Part shown: one piece after another, positions 27,548-36,836 of the stretch
How the letters are laid out: every line of letters begins with the position of its first letter
Position numbering within the stretch: the first letter of the stretch is position 1
From: Gemmatimonadota bacterium
GTDB taxonomy: Bacteria > Gemmatimonadota > Gemmatimonadetes > Gemmatimonadales > Gemmatimonadaceae
Reading direction: 5' to 3'
Assembly (NCBI GenBank): GCA_016712265.1
Contig: JADJRJ010000028.1
Location: 372,001 to 436,000 of the forward strand
DNA: 64,000 bases
Notes under the pieces: model-generated
Told to the model about the DNA's origin: nothing
Seen by the model: only the letters and a program-made list of their open reading frames with translations
Database searches by the model: none
Position numbers and translations under genes: made by a program

Positions 27548-30469
27548 ATGAACCCGATGGCAACGCGCACCCTCGTCCTGGCCGCCCTCGCGGTCGTCAC
27601 CACGCAGCCGTCGACCACGGCGACCGTGACGGTCACCGAGGGAACTTCCATGTCGGTTGCCGCGTCGCGGGATGGACGGCAATTGGCCATCGACCTGCAG
27701 GGGAGCATTTGGCTCCTGCCCGCGACGGGCGGTGAGGCGAAGCGACTCACGGACGAGTACAACGACGCACGCCAGCCCACCTGGTCGCCGGACGGAGGTG
27801 CCATCGCCTTCCAGGGGTTCCGCGACGGCGGGTATGACATCTGGGCGATCAATGCCGACGGGACCACGCAGCGCCAGCTGACCTGGGGCCCGTACGACGA
27901 CCGCGAACCCGCGTGGAGTCCCGACGGTCGCTACGTCGCATTCTCCTCGGATCGCAGCGGCAGCTACGATATCTGGACCCTCGACCTCGAGACCCAGGCG
28001 CTGCGCCAGGTCACGAAGGACGCCGGCGACGACTACATGCCGACCTGGTCGCCGGACGGTCGCGAGCTGGCCTTTGTGGGGACGCGTGGTGGCCGGGGCA
28101 GTGTCATGGCTGTCGCCCTGACGACTGGCGCCGAACGCGCCATCACCACCGCCGCCGGGCGATACGACGCGCCGTCATGGGGGCGCAACGGGCGGATCGT
28201 CTATCACGCCACGGCCCAGGGCGCCTCGCGACTCGAGGTGGACGGCCAGGCGCTGACCGGCGCCGAGAATGCCTTTGCCTTTCGTGCGGGCTGGATCGCC
28301 GATGGTGAGATCGTCTATGTGTCCGACGGCAAGATCCGGCGGCGTGGGATGAGCGGGGAGGCTCGCACCATCCCGTTCACGGCGTCCCTGACGGTGACGA
28401 GGGCGCGCTACACCCGCCGGGTGCGCGACGTCTCCAGCCGCGCGCCGCGGCCAGCACGCGGGATCGTGGCGCCATCACTCTCTCCTGATGCGAAGCAGGT
28501 CGCCTTCACCGCGTTAGGCGACCTGTGGGTGATGCCGGTCGGCGGTACCCCGCGCAACATCACGAACGATCACTTCCTCGATACCGAGGCGTCGTGGTCT
28601 CCCGATGGTCGGTACATCGTCTGGTCGAGCGATCGCGCAGGCGGGTCACTCCTGGACCTGTGGATCCACGATACACAAACCGGGGAGAACCGCCGCCTCA
28701 CGACCGAACCGACGAGCGCGATGGGCGCGGCCTGGTCGCGCGACGGGCAACGCATCGCGTTCCTCGATGTGGATGGAATCTGGCGTGCCGCGTCGGTGCA
28801 TGTCGTCGAGGTGGCGACGGGCAAGGTGACGAAGATCCACGACCAGATGTTCGGCCCCGGGGCCCCCACCTGGTCGCTCGATGGCTCCCGCGTCATGATC
28901 GCCGCGCTCGAGCGCTATGCAGCACGTTTCCGCGAAGGGACGAACCAGCTGCTGTCGATCGCGTCCACGGGCGGCGATGACACGTGGTACACCCCGGTCA
29001 AGCACCTCTCGATCGACTCCCGCGTGGGAGCGGGGCCGGCCTGGTCCCCCGATGGGACGCAACTCGCCGTGATCTATGAAGGACAGCTGAACCTTGTCCC
29101 GGTCGGACACGACGGGGCGCCCCTCGGCCCCCCGCGCCGACTCACCACGGAGATCGCCCACCATCCGACGTGGAGTGGCGACGGGCGTCATGTCCTCTAT
29201 CAGTCCAACGACAAGTTGCGCCTGCTGGACACCGAGACGGGGTCGGTCCGCGATGTGCCGGTCCGTCTCACCTATACGCCGAGCATCCCGACCGGCCGGG
29301 TCGTGGTGCACGCGGGACGGCTGATCGATGGCGTCGCGAAAACACCACGCACAAACGTGGACATCATCATCAATGGCAACCGGATCGAACGGGTGGTGCC
29401 GCACGCTGCGGCCAACCTGCGGGGGGCGCGGGTTGTAGATGCCTCACAGCTCACAGTGATGCCGGGGCTGATCGAGTTCCACACGCACCTGCAGAAGGAC
29501 CTGGGAGAGGCGTCGATGCGGGCGTACCTCGGCTTCGGGGTCACCACAGTGCGCTCGCCGGGAGGCACGCCGTATGAGGCCGTGGAAGATCGTGAAGCGA
29601 TCGAGAGTGGGGTGCGCCCCGGCCCGCGGCTGTTCGTCTCCGGCTACCTGATGGAATGGCAGCGCGTCTACTACAAGATGGCCGTGGCCGTTTCCAGTGA
29701 CGCGCACCTTGGCCTCGAACTGGAGCGCGCGAAGGCGCTCGGCTTTGACATGGTGAAGAGCTACGTGCGCATGCCGGACCTCAAGCAGAAACGCATCATT
29801 GACTTCGCGCATGCGGCGGGCATCCCGGCGGCATCGCACGAGATCTACCCCTCGGCGCTCTCCGGCATCGATGGCACGGAGCATACGACCGGGACGAGTC
29901 GCCGCGGCTACTCGCCCAAGGCCGCGACCCTCCAGCGCTCCTACGAAGACGTGGCGAAACTCTTCTCTGCGTCGGGGATGCCCATCACGCCGACACTCGC
30001 GTTAGGCGGCGGTGGCATGCGCCGGTTGATGGAGGAGGACACCACGCTGGTTGGCGATCCGCGCTTCCGGCTGTACCCGGGGTGGCTGCGCCCGACGCGC
30101 GGTGGAGGGGGAGGTGGAGGCGCCCCGCCGGGAGCGATCGACGTGAACGCCGGAGGGCAAATGGTGATGGGGCTGATGCGCGCTGGCACGCGGGTCGTGG
30201 CCGGCACGGATACCCCGAACGCCGCCACCCTGCATGGCGAGTTGTACACGTACGTCCTGGCCGGGATGACCCCGTGGGAAGCGATTCGCACGGCCACGGT
30301 CAACAGTGCGGAGATGCTTGGGCTCGATGCGGGGGTCGTCGCGGCCGGAAAGCTGGCGGACCTGGCGATTGTCGACGGCAATCCGCTCGAGGACATCCGC
30401 ACGACGGCACGTGTGCGCTACACGATTGCCAACGGCAAGGTGTACGACGTGCGCGAACTGGTGAAGTAG
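27548..30469 (+). CDS. TolB-type beta-propeller fused to amidohydrolase, secreted
   Basis: 973 residues. A short signal peptide (MATRTLVLAALAVVTT) is followed by about twelve PD40/TolB-like blades (WSPDG repeats at about 60-560) and then a metal-dependent amidohydrolase: RVVVHAGRLIDG at about 580, metal motif MPGLIEFHTHLQKD, GFDMVKSYVRM with the bridging Lys, AAGIPAASHEIYPS, and GTRVVAGTDTPN near 870. The C-terminal strand NGKVYDVREL closes the family fold. The substrate is probably a peptide-like or cyclic amide (imidazolonepropionase/prolidase-like); the propeller may gate access. It is about 200 nt downstream of the D-aminoacylase, with a dispersed repeat in the spacer. ATG 27557 is an alternative start. 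Confidence 0.85.
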   Translation: MNPMATRTLVLAALAVVTTQPSTTATVTVTEGTSMSVAASRDGRQLAIDLQGSIWLLPATGGEAKRLTDEYNDARQPTWSPDGGAIAFQGFRDGGYDIWAINADGTTQRQLTWGPYDDREPAWSPDGRYVAFSSDRSGSYDIWTLDLETQALRQVTKDAGDDYMPTWSPDGRELAFVGTRGGRGSVMAVALTTGAERAITTAAGRYDAPSWGRNGRIVYHATAQGASRLEVDGQALTGAENAFAFRAGWIADGEIVYVSDGKIRRRGMSGEARTIPFTASLTVTRARYTRRVRDVSSRAPRPARGIVAPSLSPDAKQVAFTALGDLWVMPVGGTPRNITNDHFLDTEASWSPDGRYIVWSSDRAGGSLLDLWIHDTQTGENRRLTTEPTSAMGAAWSRDGQRIAFLDVDGIWRAASVHVVEVATGKVTKIHDQMFGPGAPTWSLDGSRVMIAALERYAARFREGTNQLLSIASTGGDDTWYTPVKHLSIDSRVGAGPAWSPDGTQLAVIYEGQLNLVPVGHDGAPLGPPRRLTTEIAHHPTWSGDGRHVLYQSNDKLRLLDTETGSVRDVPVRLTYTPSIPTGRVVVHAGRLIDGVAKTPRTNVDIIINGNRIERVVPHAAANLRGARVVDASQLTVMPGLIEFHTHLQKDLGEASMRAYLGFGVTTVRSPGGTPYEAVEDREAIESGVRPGPRLFVSGYLMEWQRVYYKMAVAVSSDAHLGLELERAKALGFDMVKSYVRMPDLKQKRIIDFAHAAGIPAASHEIYPSALSGIDGTEHTTGTSRRGYSPKAATLQRSYEDVAKLFSASGMPITPTLALGGGGMRRLMEEDTTLVGDPRFRLYPGWLRPTRGGGGGGGAPPGAIDVNAGGQMVMGLMRAGTRVVAGTDTPNAATLHGELYTYVLAGMTPWEAIRTATVNSAEMLGLDAGVVAAGKLADLAIVDGNPLEDIRTTARVRYTIANGKVYDVRELVK

Positions 30470-30473
30470 CGGT

Positions 30474-31049
30474 TCAGTCGACGAAGGCCGCGAGCGGGCT
30501 GGAGAAGCCGGGGACGACATCCTCACCGTCGAGAACATCGTCGCCCCGGCATTCGGTGATCGTACCGTCCGCACGATAGATGCGCGCGGTGCGCTTGGCC
30601 GGGTCAACGACCCAGATGAGGCGCGTGCCGGCGCGCAGCCAGGCCCCAACCTTGGACAGCACTTCCCCCGGTCGGTCATCGGGGGACAACACCTCAACAG
30701 CGAGATCGGGGGCCAGCTCAGCGAAGCCGCGCGGGAGCGGGTTGGGCACGCGATCGGCGCGCACAAAGGCAACGTCCGGCGCCCGAACCGTGTCCGGGTT
30801 GCGTTCCAGCGTGAATCCAGTCTCGGCGGCGAGCATCCGCCCAAGTCGCTTGGTGTTTACATGAGCCGCAAGCGCGACAAGAATCCGCGCGGCCACATCG
30901 CCGTGCAGGAAACCGGCGGGTTCGCGAACGACGAGGCGCCCACGGATCAGCTCAGTCCGCTTGTCCGGCAGGTTGAGGGCGAGAAGCTCCTCTGCGGTCA
31001 TGAGGCCCGATTCCGGCATGGCCTCAAGTTGTGTGGTGTCGACGCTCAT
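30474..31049 (-). CDS. Uma2 family endonuclease-like protein (DUF820)
   Basis: 191 residues of the Uma2/DUF820 PD-(D/E)XK nuclease-like family, which is widespread as scattered single genes without known function. Visible elements are the N-terminal MTAEELLALNLPDKRTELIRGRLV pattern (Glu of the fold), the HGDVAARILVALAAHV helix, APDVAFVRADR strand and DLAVEVLSPDDRPGEVLSKVGAWLRAGTRLIWVVDP, which holds the D-x-n-E-V-x-S core residues. No toxin/antitoxin partner or mobile element is adjacent. It is convergent with the propeller-amidohydrolase, with stops only 4 nt apart. Confidence 0.85.
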   Translation of the reverse strand: MSVDTTQLEAMPESGLMTAEELLALNLPDKRTELIRGRLVVREPAGFLHGDVAARILVALAAHVNTKRLGRMLAAETGFTLERNPDTVRAPDVAFVRADRVPNPLPRGFAELAPDLAVEVLSPDDRPGEVLSKVGAWLRAGTRLIWVVDPAKRTARIYRADGTITECRGDDVLDGEDVVPGFSSPLAAFVD

Positions 31050-31102
31050 GGCAACAGGATCGCATGGCGCGTCAGCTGGCCGTCACGCGCTAACTTTGCG
31101 GC

Positions 31103-31708
31103 ATGGCAGCGCGAACCCCCACCATCGTCAACGTCGGGTATCGCTCCACCAACTTCTGGGTGGTGAGCGCAGGAACGTCGCGCCTCCTCGTCGACCTGGG
31201 GTGGCCGGGGATGGTGCAACCACTCCTCGCCAACCTCGCGCGGATGGACGTGCCGCTCAAGGAGATCCGATACGGGCTGGCCACGCACTATCACATCGAC
31301 CACGCCGGCGCCGCGCAGGACCTCAAGCAGCGTGGCATGAAGCTGCTCGTCACCCCGGAGCAGGTCGCGGCAATTCCCGCGATGAAGCAGTGGACGAAGC
31401 CAACCGACGGCTACGCAGAGATCGCCACGCACGACAATGTGGTCGTGCCCCTTGCCGAGAGCCGTGCCTTCCTGGAGACGTTGGACATTGGCGGCGAAAT
31501 CCTCCACACGCCGGGGCACTCGGACGATCATGTCACCCTGCTCCTCGATAATGGGGTCGCTTTCACCGGAGACCTCAACCCGATGATGCCTGACGAAGCC
31601 TCGCAGGCGTTGGTGGAGCAGTCGTGGGCACTCCTCCTCGATCGCGGGATGACGACGATCTACCCCGGGCATGGGCCGGTGCGCCCGGTCACGCGGGGCG
31701 TCCCCTGA
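31103..31708 (+). CDS. MBL-fold metallo-hydrolase
   Basis: 201 residues, cytoplasmic (no signal). The zinc motif H62-Y-H64-I-D66-H67 is complete, with His139 in TPGHSDDH, Asp157 in FTGDL and His190 in YPGHGP as the remaining metal ligands. This arrangement fits the glyoxalase-II/metallo-beta-lactamase superfamily; the short length and the GHSDDH segment are seen in many uncharacterised hydrolases. Substrate unknown. It is divergent from the Uma2 gene by about 53 nt, and its end overlaps the long upstream open frame of the next gene but not that gene's chosen start. Confidence 0.85.
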   Translation: MAARTPTIVNVGYRSTNFWVVSAGTSRLLVDLGWPGMVQPLLANLARMDVPLKEIRYGLATHYHIDHAGAAQDLKQRGMKLLVTPEQVAAIPAMKQWTKPTDGYAEIATHDNVVVPLAESRAFLETLDIGGEILHTPGHSDDHVTLLLDNGVAFTGDLNPMMPDEASQALVEQSWALLLDRGMTTIYPGHGPVRPVTRGVP

Positions 31709-31787
31709 CCGTCCCTTTGCCGCGGGCGCGGATAGCCGCCGCCCGGTTCTTGCCCCACTTTACCGCAGTCACCGCCAGCCCCACGCC

Positions 31788-33704
31788 ATGTTCGCTCGCT
31801 TCGCCGTCCTTTCCGCGCTCGCCCTCATCTCATTGCCCGCCGGGCAACAGCCGCCTGACCTGGACCTGATCATTCGTAACGGGACGATCGTGGACGGAAG
31901 CGGGGGCCGTCGTTTCACGGGCGACGTTGGGGTGCGCGGTGATCGCATCGTGGCCATCGGAAACCTGGCCACCCGACGGGCCGCCAACGAAATCGACGCG
32001 CGCGGCCTGATGGTCACCCCCGGCTTTATCAACCTGCACAGTCATGCGAACGGCCCGGGGCTTCGCATCGCCGAGAACATGCTGAGTCAGGGGGTCACGA
32101 CCGAGATCCTCAATGCCGACGGGTCCAGCCCGCTGGACATCAAGGCCCAGCTGCAGATGCTCGATACGTCCGGCCTTGCCCTGAATGCGGGGGCGGCGGT
32201 CGGATTCAACAGTGTGTGGTCGAGCGTGGTCGGTGCCACCGATCGGCGGCCCACCGCGGACGAGATGGCGAAGATGCAGGGACTCATCCGGTCGAACCTC
32301 GAGGCGGGCGCCTACGCGGTGTCGGCGGGGCTCGACTACAAGCCGGGTTTCTTCGCGACAGAGGCCGAGGTCGTCCAGGTCGTGTCGCCCGCGCGAAAGT
32401 GGCGCACCAACTTCCCGAATCACGATCGGGTGCTCCCCGAAACGCGGTATAGCGCGCGGGCCGCCGTGCAGGAAACGATGCGCATCGGTGAGAAGTCCGG
32501 GATGGTGCCGGTCATCACGCACATGAAGGTCACGGGGCGCGAGCGCACGCAGGGACACGTGGTGCTCAGCGAGATGGCAGCGTACTCAAGGCGTGGAGTG
32601 TATACCGCCGCCGATGTGTACCCCTACCTGTCAGGGATGACCGGGCTCGCGGACCTGACGATCCCCGGGTGGGCGCAAAACGGCGGGCCGATCGAGATGC
32701 GCAAGCGCTTCGCCGACCCGGAGCAGCGCAAGCGGATCATCGCCGAGACCGACGAGACGATGCTCGGTCGCTTCACCGGGCCGCAGGGTGTGCTCGTCCT
32801 CGGGACAGGGAAGACGCTCGCCGACTTCATGAAGGAGTTCGGGACGACCTCTCCCGCAGAGGCACTGGTCCAGATCATGGAGAAGAGCTCCCCACGTGCC
32901 ATCCTCGGGTTCGGCGACGAGAGCGACCTCGTGAAGATCCTCAAGTTCCCGAGCGCGGCCGTCTCGTGCGACTGCGGTGCCACGAACGGACCCACGGGAC
33001 ACCCCCGCAACTACGGCACCTTCCCGCGCGTGCTGGGCCGCTACGTGCGCGAACAAAAGCACCTCACCTGGGAAGAGGCGATCCGCAAGATGACCGCCCT
33101 CCCCGCGACGATTGCAGGGATGATCGACCGCGGCTACCTCGCCGTTGGCATGCACGCGGACATCACGGTCTTCGACACCGCCACGGTGATCGACCACGCC
33201 ACCTTTGAATCCCCGGGGCTCAAGTCCGAGGGGATCCGGCACGTCGTCGTGAACGGGAAGGTGACCTATCGCGATGGCCAGCTGACCGGGGAGAAGGGCG
33301 GGCGAGCGCTCTACCGTGGCAGCTGGATGCCCAGTCGCCCCATGACGGCCGGCACGGCCCAACGACGCCTTGCAGCCTCCGGGCTGGCGACGCCGACCGG
33401 GGATGGCGGCGTTCCGCTCCGCCTCGCGATGACGCTGTCGCAGACCGCCGGGGCGCGCCGCGCGACCGGGGCGCTGCGCCTCACGGACCCGGCGTCTGGT
33501 GACGTGATGGAGGCGACGTCGTTGGGCGTCCTCCAGCTTGGCACACGATGGGGAAGCGTGACCGGGACCATGAAGCGGCGATCGAGCGGCGAGGAGCGCC
33601 CCTTTGTGCTGACCTACGAGCGCGCGGACCCGTTCGTGGAGGGTGCCCCGCAGACGGTCACCCTGGCGCTCGGGACAGACGTGGTGCGGGCTATCCTCAA
33701 GTAA
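31788..33704 (+). CDS. D-aminoacylase-like amidohydrolase with extra C-terminal domain, secreted
   Basis: 638 residues. The ATG at 31788 directly begins a signal peptide (MFARFAVLSALALISLPAG). The amidohydrolase part starts LDLIIRNGTIVDGSGG, has metal motif GFINLHSHANG, then the conserved LSQGVTTEILNADGSSP. Later family segments are HMKVTGRERTQGHVVLSEM, AVSCDCGATNGPTGHPRNYG and WEEAIRKMTALPATIAGM. Residues about 545-638 form an added beta-rich domain (repeated strands ALRLTDPASG, TSLGVLQLG, WGSVTGTMK, FVLTYERA) absent from the shorter paralogue at 25705. Probably releases amino acids from N-acyl or D-configured substrates in the periplasm. Confidence 0.85.
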   Translation: MFARFAVLSALALISLPAGQQPPDLDLIIRNGTIVDGSGGRRFTGDVGVRGDRIVAIGNLATRRAANEIDARGLMVTPGFINLHSHANGPGLRIAENMLSQGVTTEILNADGSSPLDIKAQLQMLDTSGLALNAGAAVGFNSVWSSVVGATDRRPTADEMAKMQGLIRSNLEAGAYAVSAGLDYKPGFFATEAEVVQVVSPARKWRTNFPNHDRVLPETRYSARAAVQETMRIGEKSGMVPVITHMKVTGRERTQGHVVLSEMAAYSRRGVYTAADVYPYLSGMTGLADLTIPGWAQNGGPIEMRKRFADPEQRKRIIAETDETMLGRFTGPQGVLVLGTGKTLADFMKEFGTTSPAEALVQIMEKSSPRAILGFGDESDLVKILKFPSAAVSCDCGATNGPTGHPRNYGTFPRVLGRYVREQKHLTWEEAIRKMTALPATIAGMIDRGYLAVGMHADITVFDTATVIDHATFESPGLKSEGIRHVVVNGKVTYRDGQLTGEKGGRALYRGSWMPSRPMTAGTAQRRLAASGLATPTGDGGVPLRLAMTLSQTAGARRATGALRLTDPASGDVMEATSLGVLQLGTRWGSVTGTMKRRSSGEERPFVLTYERADPFVEGAPQTVTLALGTDVVRAILK

Positions 33705-33740
33705 GGAACATCGCGCATCGCCCGTGCGCTTGGATTGCAC

Positions 33741-34202
33741 ATGTCCTCCTCCTCACACGACAACACTCGTCACCGGTCGGGATGGCGCCTCGCCGTCGTC
33801 GCTGTCCTGGCGGCGTGTCACGGGCGACCCGGAAACCTCGCGGTTCCCGGCGGTCCGCTGCCGCCCTGCCCGGCGACGCCGAACTGCGTCTCGACCGAAG
33901 CCACGGATGACGAACACCGGATGGCCGCGGTGCCGTTCAGCGGCGACGCAACCACGGCTCAGGCCGCCGCCCGGGCGGCGTTACTCACCGAGCCGCGTAC
34001 CAAGGTGGTCCTCGAACATCCCGGCTACCTGCGCGCCGAATCCACGAGCCGACTCTTCCGCTTTATTGACGACGTCGAGATCGTCATCGACTCCACGAAC
34101 CGCGTCTACCGCTTTCGCTCAGCGTCGCGACTGGGGAAGGGGGACATGGGGGTGAATCGGGCGCGCATGACGCGCATCGCGACCCGCCTCGGCGCGCCCT
34201 GA
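33741..34202 (+). CDS. DUF1499 family lipoprotein
   Basis: 153 residues with a lipobox LAAC (Cys26). The DUF1499 signature is visible: LPPCPATPNCVSTEA near residues 40-54, the helix with TAQAAARAALLTEPRTKVV, and RLFRFIDDVEIVIDSTNRVYRFRSASRLGKGDMGVNRAR near the end (strand, strand, S-x-S-R-x-G-x-x-D-x-G-V-N-R). The family's role is unknown; members are often membrane-anchored. The ATG at 33741 is preferred over a TTG two codons earlier. Convergent with the kinase gene; stops are 1 nt apart. Confidence 0.8.
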   Translation: MSSSSHDNTRHRSGWRLAVVAVLAACHGRPGNLAVPGGPLPPCPATPNCVSTEATDDEHRMAAVPFSGDATTAQAAARAALLTEPRTKVVLEHPGYLRAESTSRLFRFIDDVEIVIDSTNRVYRFRSASRLGKGDMGVNRARMTRIATRLGAP

Positions 34203-34203
34203 C

Positions 34204-36831
34204 CTACTTCGCGATGTAGCGCTCACGCTCGGCGCGGTACTTCGCCGCCGAGTCCGGCCGTGCGGTCGAGTCGAACACGATCGAGAGATCGAGTCGCGCC
34301 GCCTGAAGGAAGCTTACCGTGGGTTCGGCGACCTTCGCGACGATGGCATACCCGCGGCGGATCTCGGGCTCGGCATCACGGAAGCGGCCGCCGCGCATCA
34401 ACGCGCGTCCCAGCTTGATGTAGCCAATCCCGGTGTTGAGGTGATCCGGTCCCTGCGACGCGATGTAATGGGTGAGTGCCTCGCGGTAGTGCGCCTCCGC
34501 CCGCCGGAAGTCCTTCTGGTACAGGTAGGTGTCCCCAAGGTTCGCGATGGCCACGCCGACGCGGAAGTTCATCCCGGGGTAGGCCGACCGGTAGATCGAC
34601 AGCACCCGCTCGAAGGTCGTGCGCGCGGCGACGTAGCGCTCCTCGCGCATCGCCAGGCTGCCCAGTTCGTTGAGTGTGTTGGCGATCGTGGGATGGGTCG
34701 GCGGGTAGACGCGCTCCCGGATGGCCAGCGCGCGCTGCATGGCGACGCGCGCCTCATCGTAGCGATTCTGCAGCAGGAGTGATCGCCCGAGGTACAAGAC
34801 GTTGCTCGCCGTGCGGTAATGGTTCTCGCCGTGGAAGGCGGTGGTAATGTCGATGGCCTGACGGAAGAGTTGCTCCGACTCCTTGTAGTTCCCGCGTTCC
34901 TGCTCCGTCGCGCCGAGGTTCATCAGGTCCTCGGCGACCAAGGGGTGGCGCTCGCCATACAGTTGTTTGGTGAGCGTCAGGACCTGTCGGTTCAGCGAGT
35001 CGGCCCGGTCGTAGTTGCCTGCATAAAAGGTGGCATTGGCCAGTTCGGACATCGCGCGCAGGTGTTCCCGTGTGTCCGGGGCGACGCTGGCCAGCAGGGC
35101 CGTGGCCGTATCGAGCACGACCATGGCGGTGTCGTGCGCCCCGCGCTCCGTGAGGGATCGGCCGAGGGCCACGAGGGCGTCACCAACCTGGGTCTGGGCG
35201 CCGGGTGCGGGCGGCAGGGCGCGCAAGGTGGCGAGGGCCCCGCGCAGGAGGGTGTCCGCATCTGCGTACCGCGCCTGGTCGGTGCGGAGATCGCCGAGCA
35301 ACACGTCCATGTGCGCGAGCAGCCGCCGGTTGGTCACGGGATCCCGGTTCCACACCGCTCGGGCCTCCGCCAACAGCGAGTCGGCACGCCCCATCGCACC
35401 TAACTGCTGGTAGATCCCCCCGAGGGTTTCATACAGGTCGGCCTGTGCCCCCGGTTCCGCGTCCAGGGAGCGTGCTTCCAGCACCCCCTGCTCCAGCAGG
35501 GCGATGACGCGCAGCGAGTCGGCCGGTCCCGCGTCGGGATCGCGTCCGCGGAACAGGTCAGTCATGAATCGCTGGATCCGCTGGGCCCGCACCTGCTCGG
35601 CCACGGCGGCATCACGCGCGCGCGCCAGGCGAATCGTATAAAACGAGGTCAAGCTGATGCCACCGATGAGCACTGCGGCGGTGACGGTCACGGCGCGGGC
35701 GTGTCGTCGCGCGAACTTCGCCGTGCGGTATCTCCACGAATCGCCGCGCGCTTCCAGGGGTTCTCCCGCGAGGAACCGCTCGAGGTCGCGGGCCATGGCG
35801 TCCACCGTGGCGTACCGCCGTGCCGGATCCTTCTGCAGGGCGGTCTGGCAGAAGACATCCAGGTCCGCCCATTGGTCGCGGCTGACCACCACGCCCGCGG
35901 CCGCGCCGGCGACCGATGGGCGGCCCGGCTCATGCTCGACCACGAGTCGTTCCACCTGCGCCGGGCTGGCTCCCGCCAGGTCGAAGGGCAGCCGGCCCGT
36001 GAGCAGTTCCCAAGCCATCATGCCTAACGCGTACACGTCCGTGCGCACGGAGAGCGCCCGCCCGAGCACCTGCTCCGGGGCGGCGTAGGCTGGGGTCATG
36101 AGCCGCAGGCCCGTGCGCGTGGCCCCGGGGTCCGTCGCTTCCTCCAGGCGCTTGGCGATTCCGAAGTCGAGCAGCTTGACCTCGCCCGCGGCGGTGACCA
36201 GAACGTTCGACGGCTTGAGGTCGCGGTGGACCACGAGGTGCTGGTGGGCGTGCTGCACCGCGCGACAAACGTCCCGCAACAACCCCAGCCGGTCGCGCAA
36301 CGCGGGGCGGCGCGTGGCGCAATACGTATCGAGTGGCAGTCCCTCGACGTACTCCATGGCGATCCAGGGCGTACCGTCCGGCAGGGTGCCGGCGTCGAAC
36401 AACCGGGCAATACCGGGGTGACTGAGTTGGGCGAGGGTGCGCTGCTCCGCGACAAAACGCTCACGGCGTGCCGGCGAGAGGCTGGCGTCACGCAGCACCT
36501 TGATGGCGGCGACGCCGTCCAGGTCGGCGCGCTCCCCTCGATAGACGACCCCCATGCCACCTTCGCCGAGGAATCGGGTCGCGCGGTACGGTCCAAAGAT
36601 GTGCTGGGGCAGCGACGACGCGCGTCCGACGAGCTCCCCGGCAACGCCACCCAGGGTGCGGTCGACAATGGGCGCGCTGCCGGCGTCTCCCCGAATCAGT
36701 GCCTCCACCTCGCCGCGGAGGGTGGCGTCGCTCCCACAACGTTCGGTGAGGCGTGCGTCGCGATCGGCCTTGGGGAGATCAACGACGTCATGGAAGATCT
36801 CCTGGACCAACTCCCATCGGGCGGCGTCCAT
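34204..36831 (-). CDS. Membrane-anchored serine/threonine protein kinase with TPR domain
   Basis: 875 residues from ATG 36831. The Hanks-type kinase domain spans about residues 80-355: glycine loop LGEGGMGVVYRG, Lys111 (AIKVL), catalytic loop HRDLKPSN at 202-209 and DFG at 222-224. One transmembrane helix follows (about 379-401). The C-terminal half is a tetratricopeptide array with repeated A-x-x-Y-x-x-A motifs, likely periplasmic sensing or scaffolding. The sigma factor gene ends 5 nt upstream on the same strand, so the two form an operon of the sigma/kinase type common in Gemmatimonadota and Acidobacteriota. The kinase target may be the sigma factor or its regulon; not shown by sequence. 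Confidence 0.9.
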   Translation of the reverse strand: MDAARWELVQEIFHDVVDLPKADRDARLTERCGSDATLRGEVEALIRGDAGSAPIVDRTLGGVAGELVGRASSLPQHIFGPYRATRFLGEGGMGVVYRGERADLDGVAAIKVLRDASLSPARRERFVAEQRTLAQLSHPGIARLFDAGTLPDGTPWIAMEYVEGLPLDTYCATRRPALRDRLGLLRDVCRAVQHAHQHLVVHRDLKPSNVLVTAAGEVKLLDFGIAKRLEEATDPGATRTGLRLMTPAYAAPEQVLGRALSVRTDVYALGMMAWELLTGRLPFDLAGASPAQVERLVVEHEPGRPSVAGAAAGVVVSRDQWADLDVFCQTALQKDPARRYATVDAMARDLERFLAGEPLEARGDSWRYRTAKFARRHARAVTVTAAVLIGGISLTSFYTIRLARARDAAVAEQVRAQRIQRFMTDLFRGRDPDAGPADSLRVIALLEQGVLEARSLDAEPGAQADLYETLGGIYQQLGAMGRADSLLAEARAVWNRDPVTNRRLLAHMDVLLGDLRTDQARYADADTLLRGALATLRALPPAPGAQTQVGDALVALGRSLTERGAHDTAMVVLDTATALLASVAPDTREHLRAMSELANATFYAGNYDRADSLNRQVLTLTKQLYGERHPLVAEDLMNLGATEQERGNYKESEQLFRQAIDITTAFHGENHYRTASNVLYLGRSLLLQNRYDEARVAMQRALAIRERVYPPTHPTIANTLNELGSLAMREERYVAARTTFERVLSIYRSAYPGMNFRVGVAIANLGDTYLYQKDFRRAEAHYREALTHYIASQGPDHLNTGIGYIKLGRALMRGGRFRDAEPEIRRGYAIVAKVAEPTVSFLQAARLDLSIVFDSTARPDSAAKYRAERERYIAK

Positions 36832-36836
36832 GGGGC

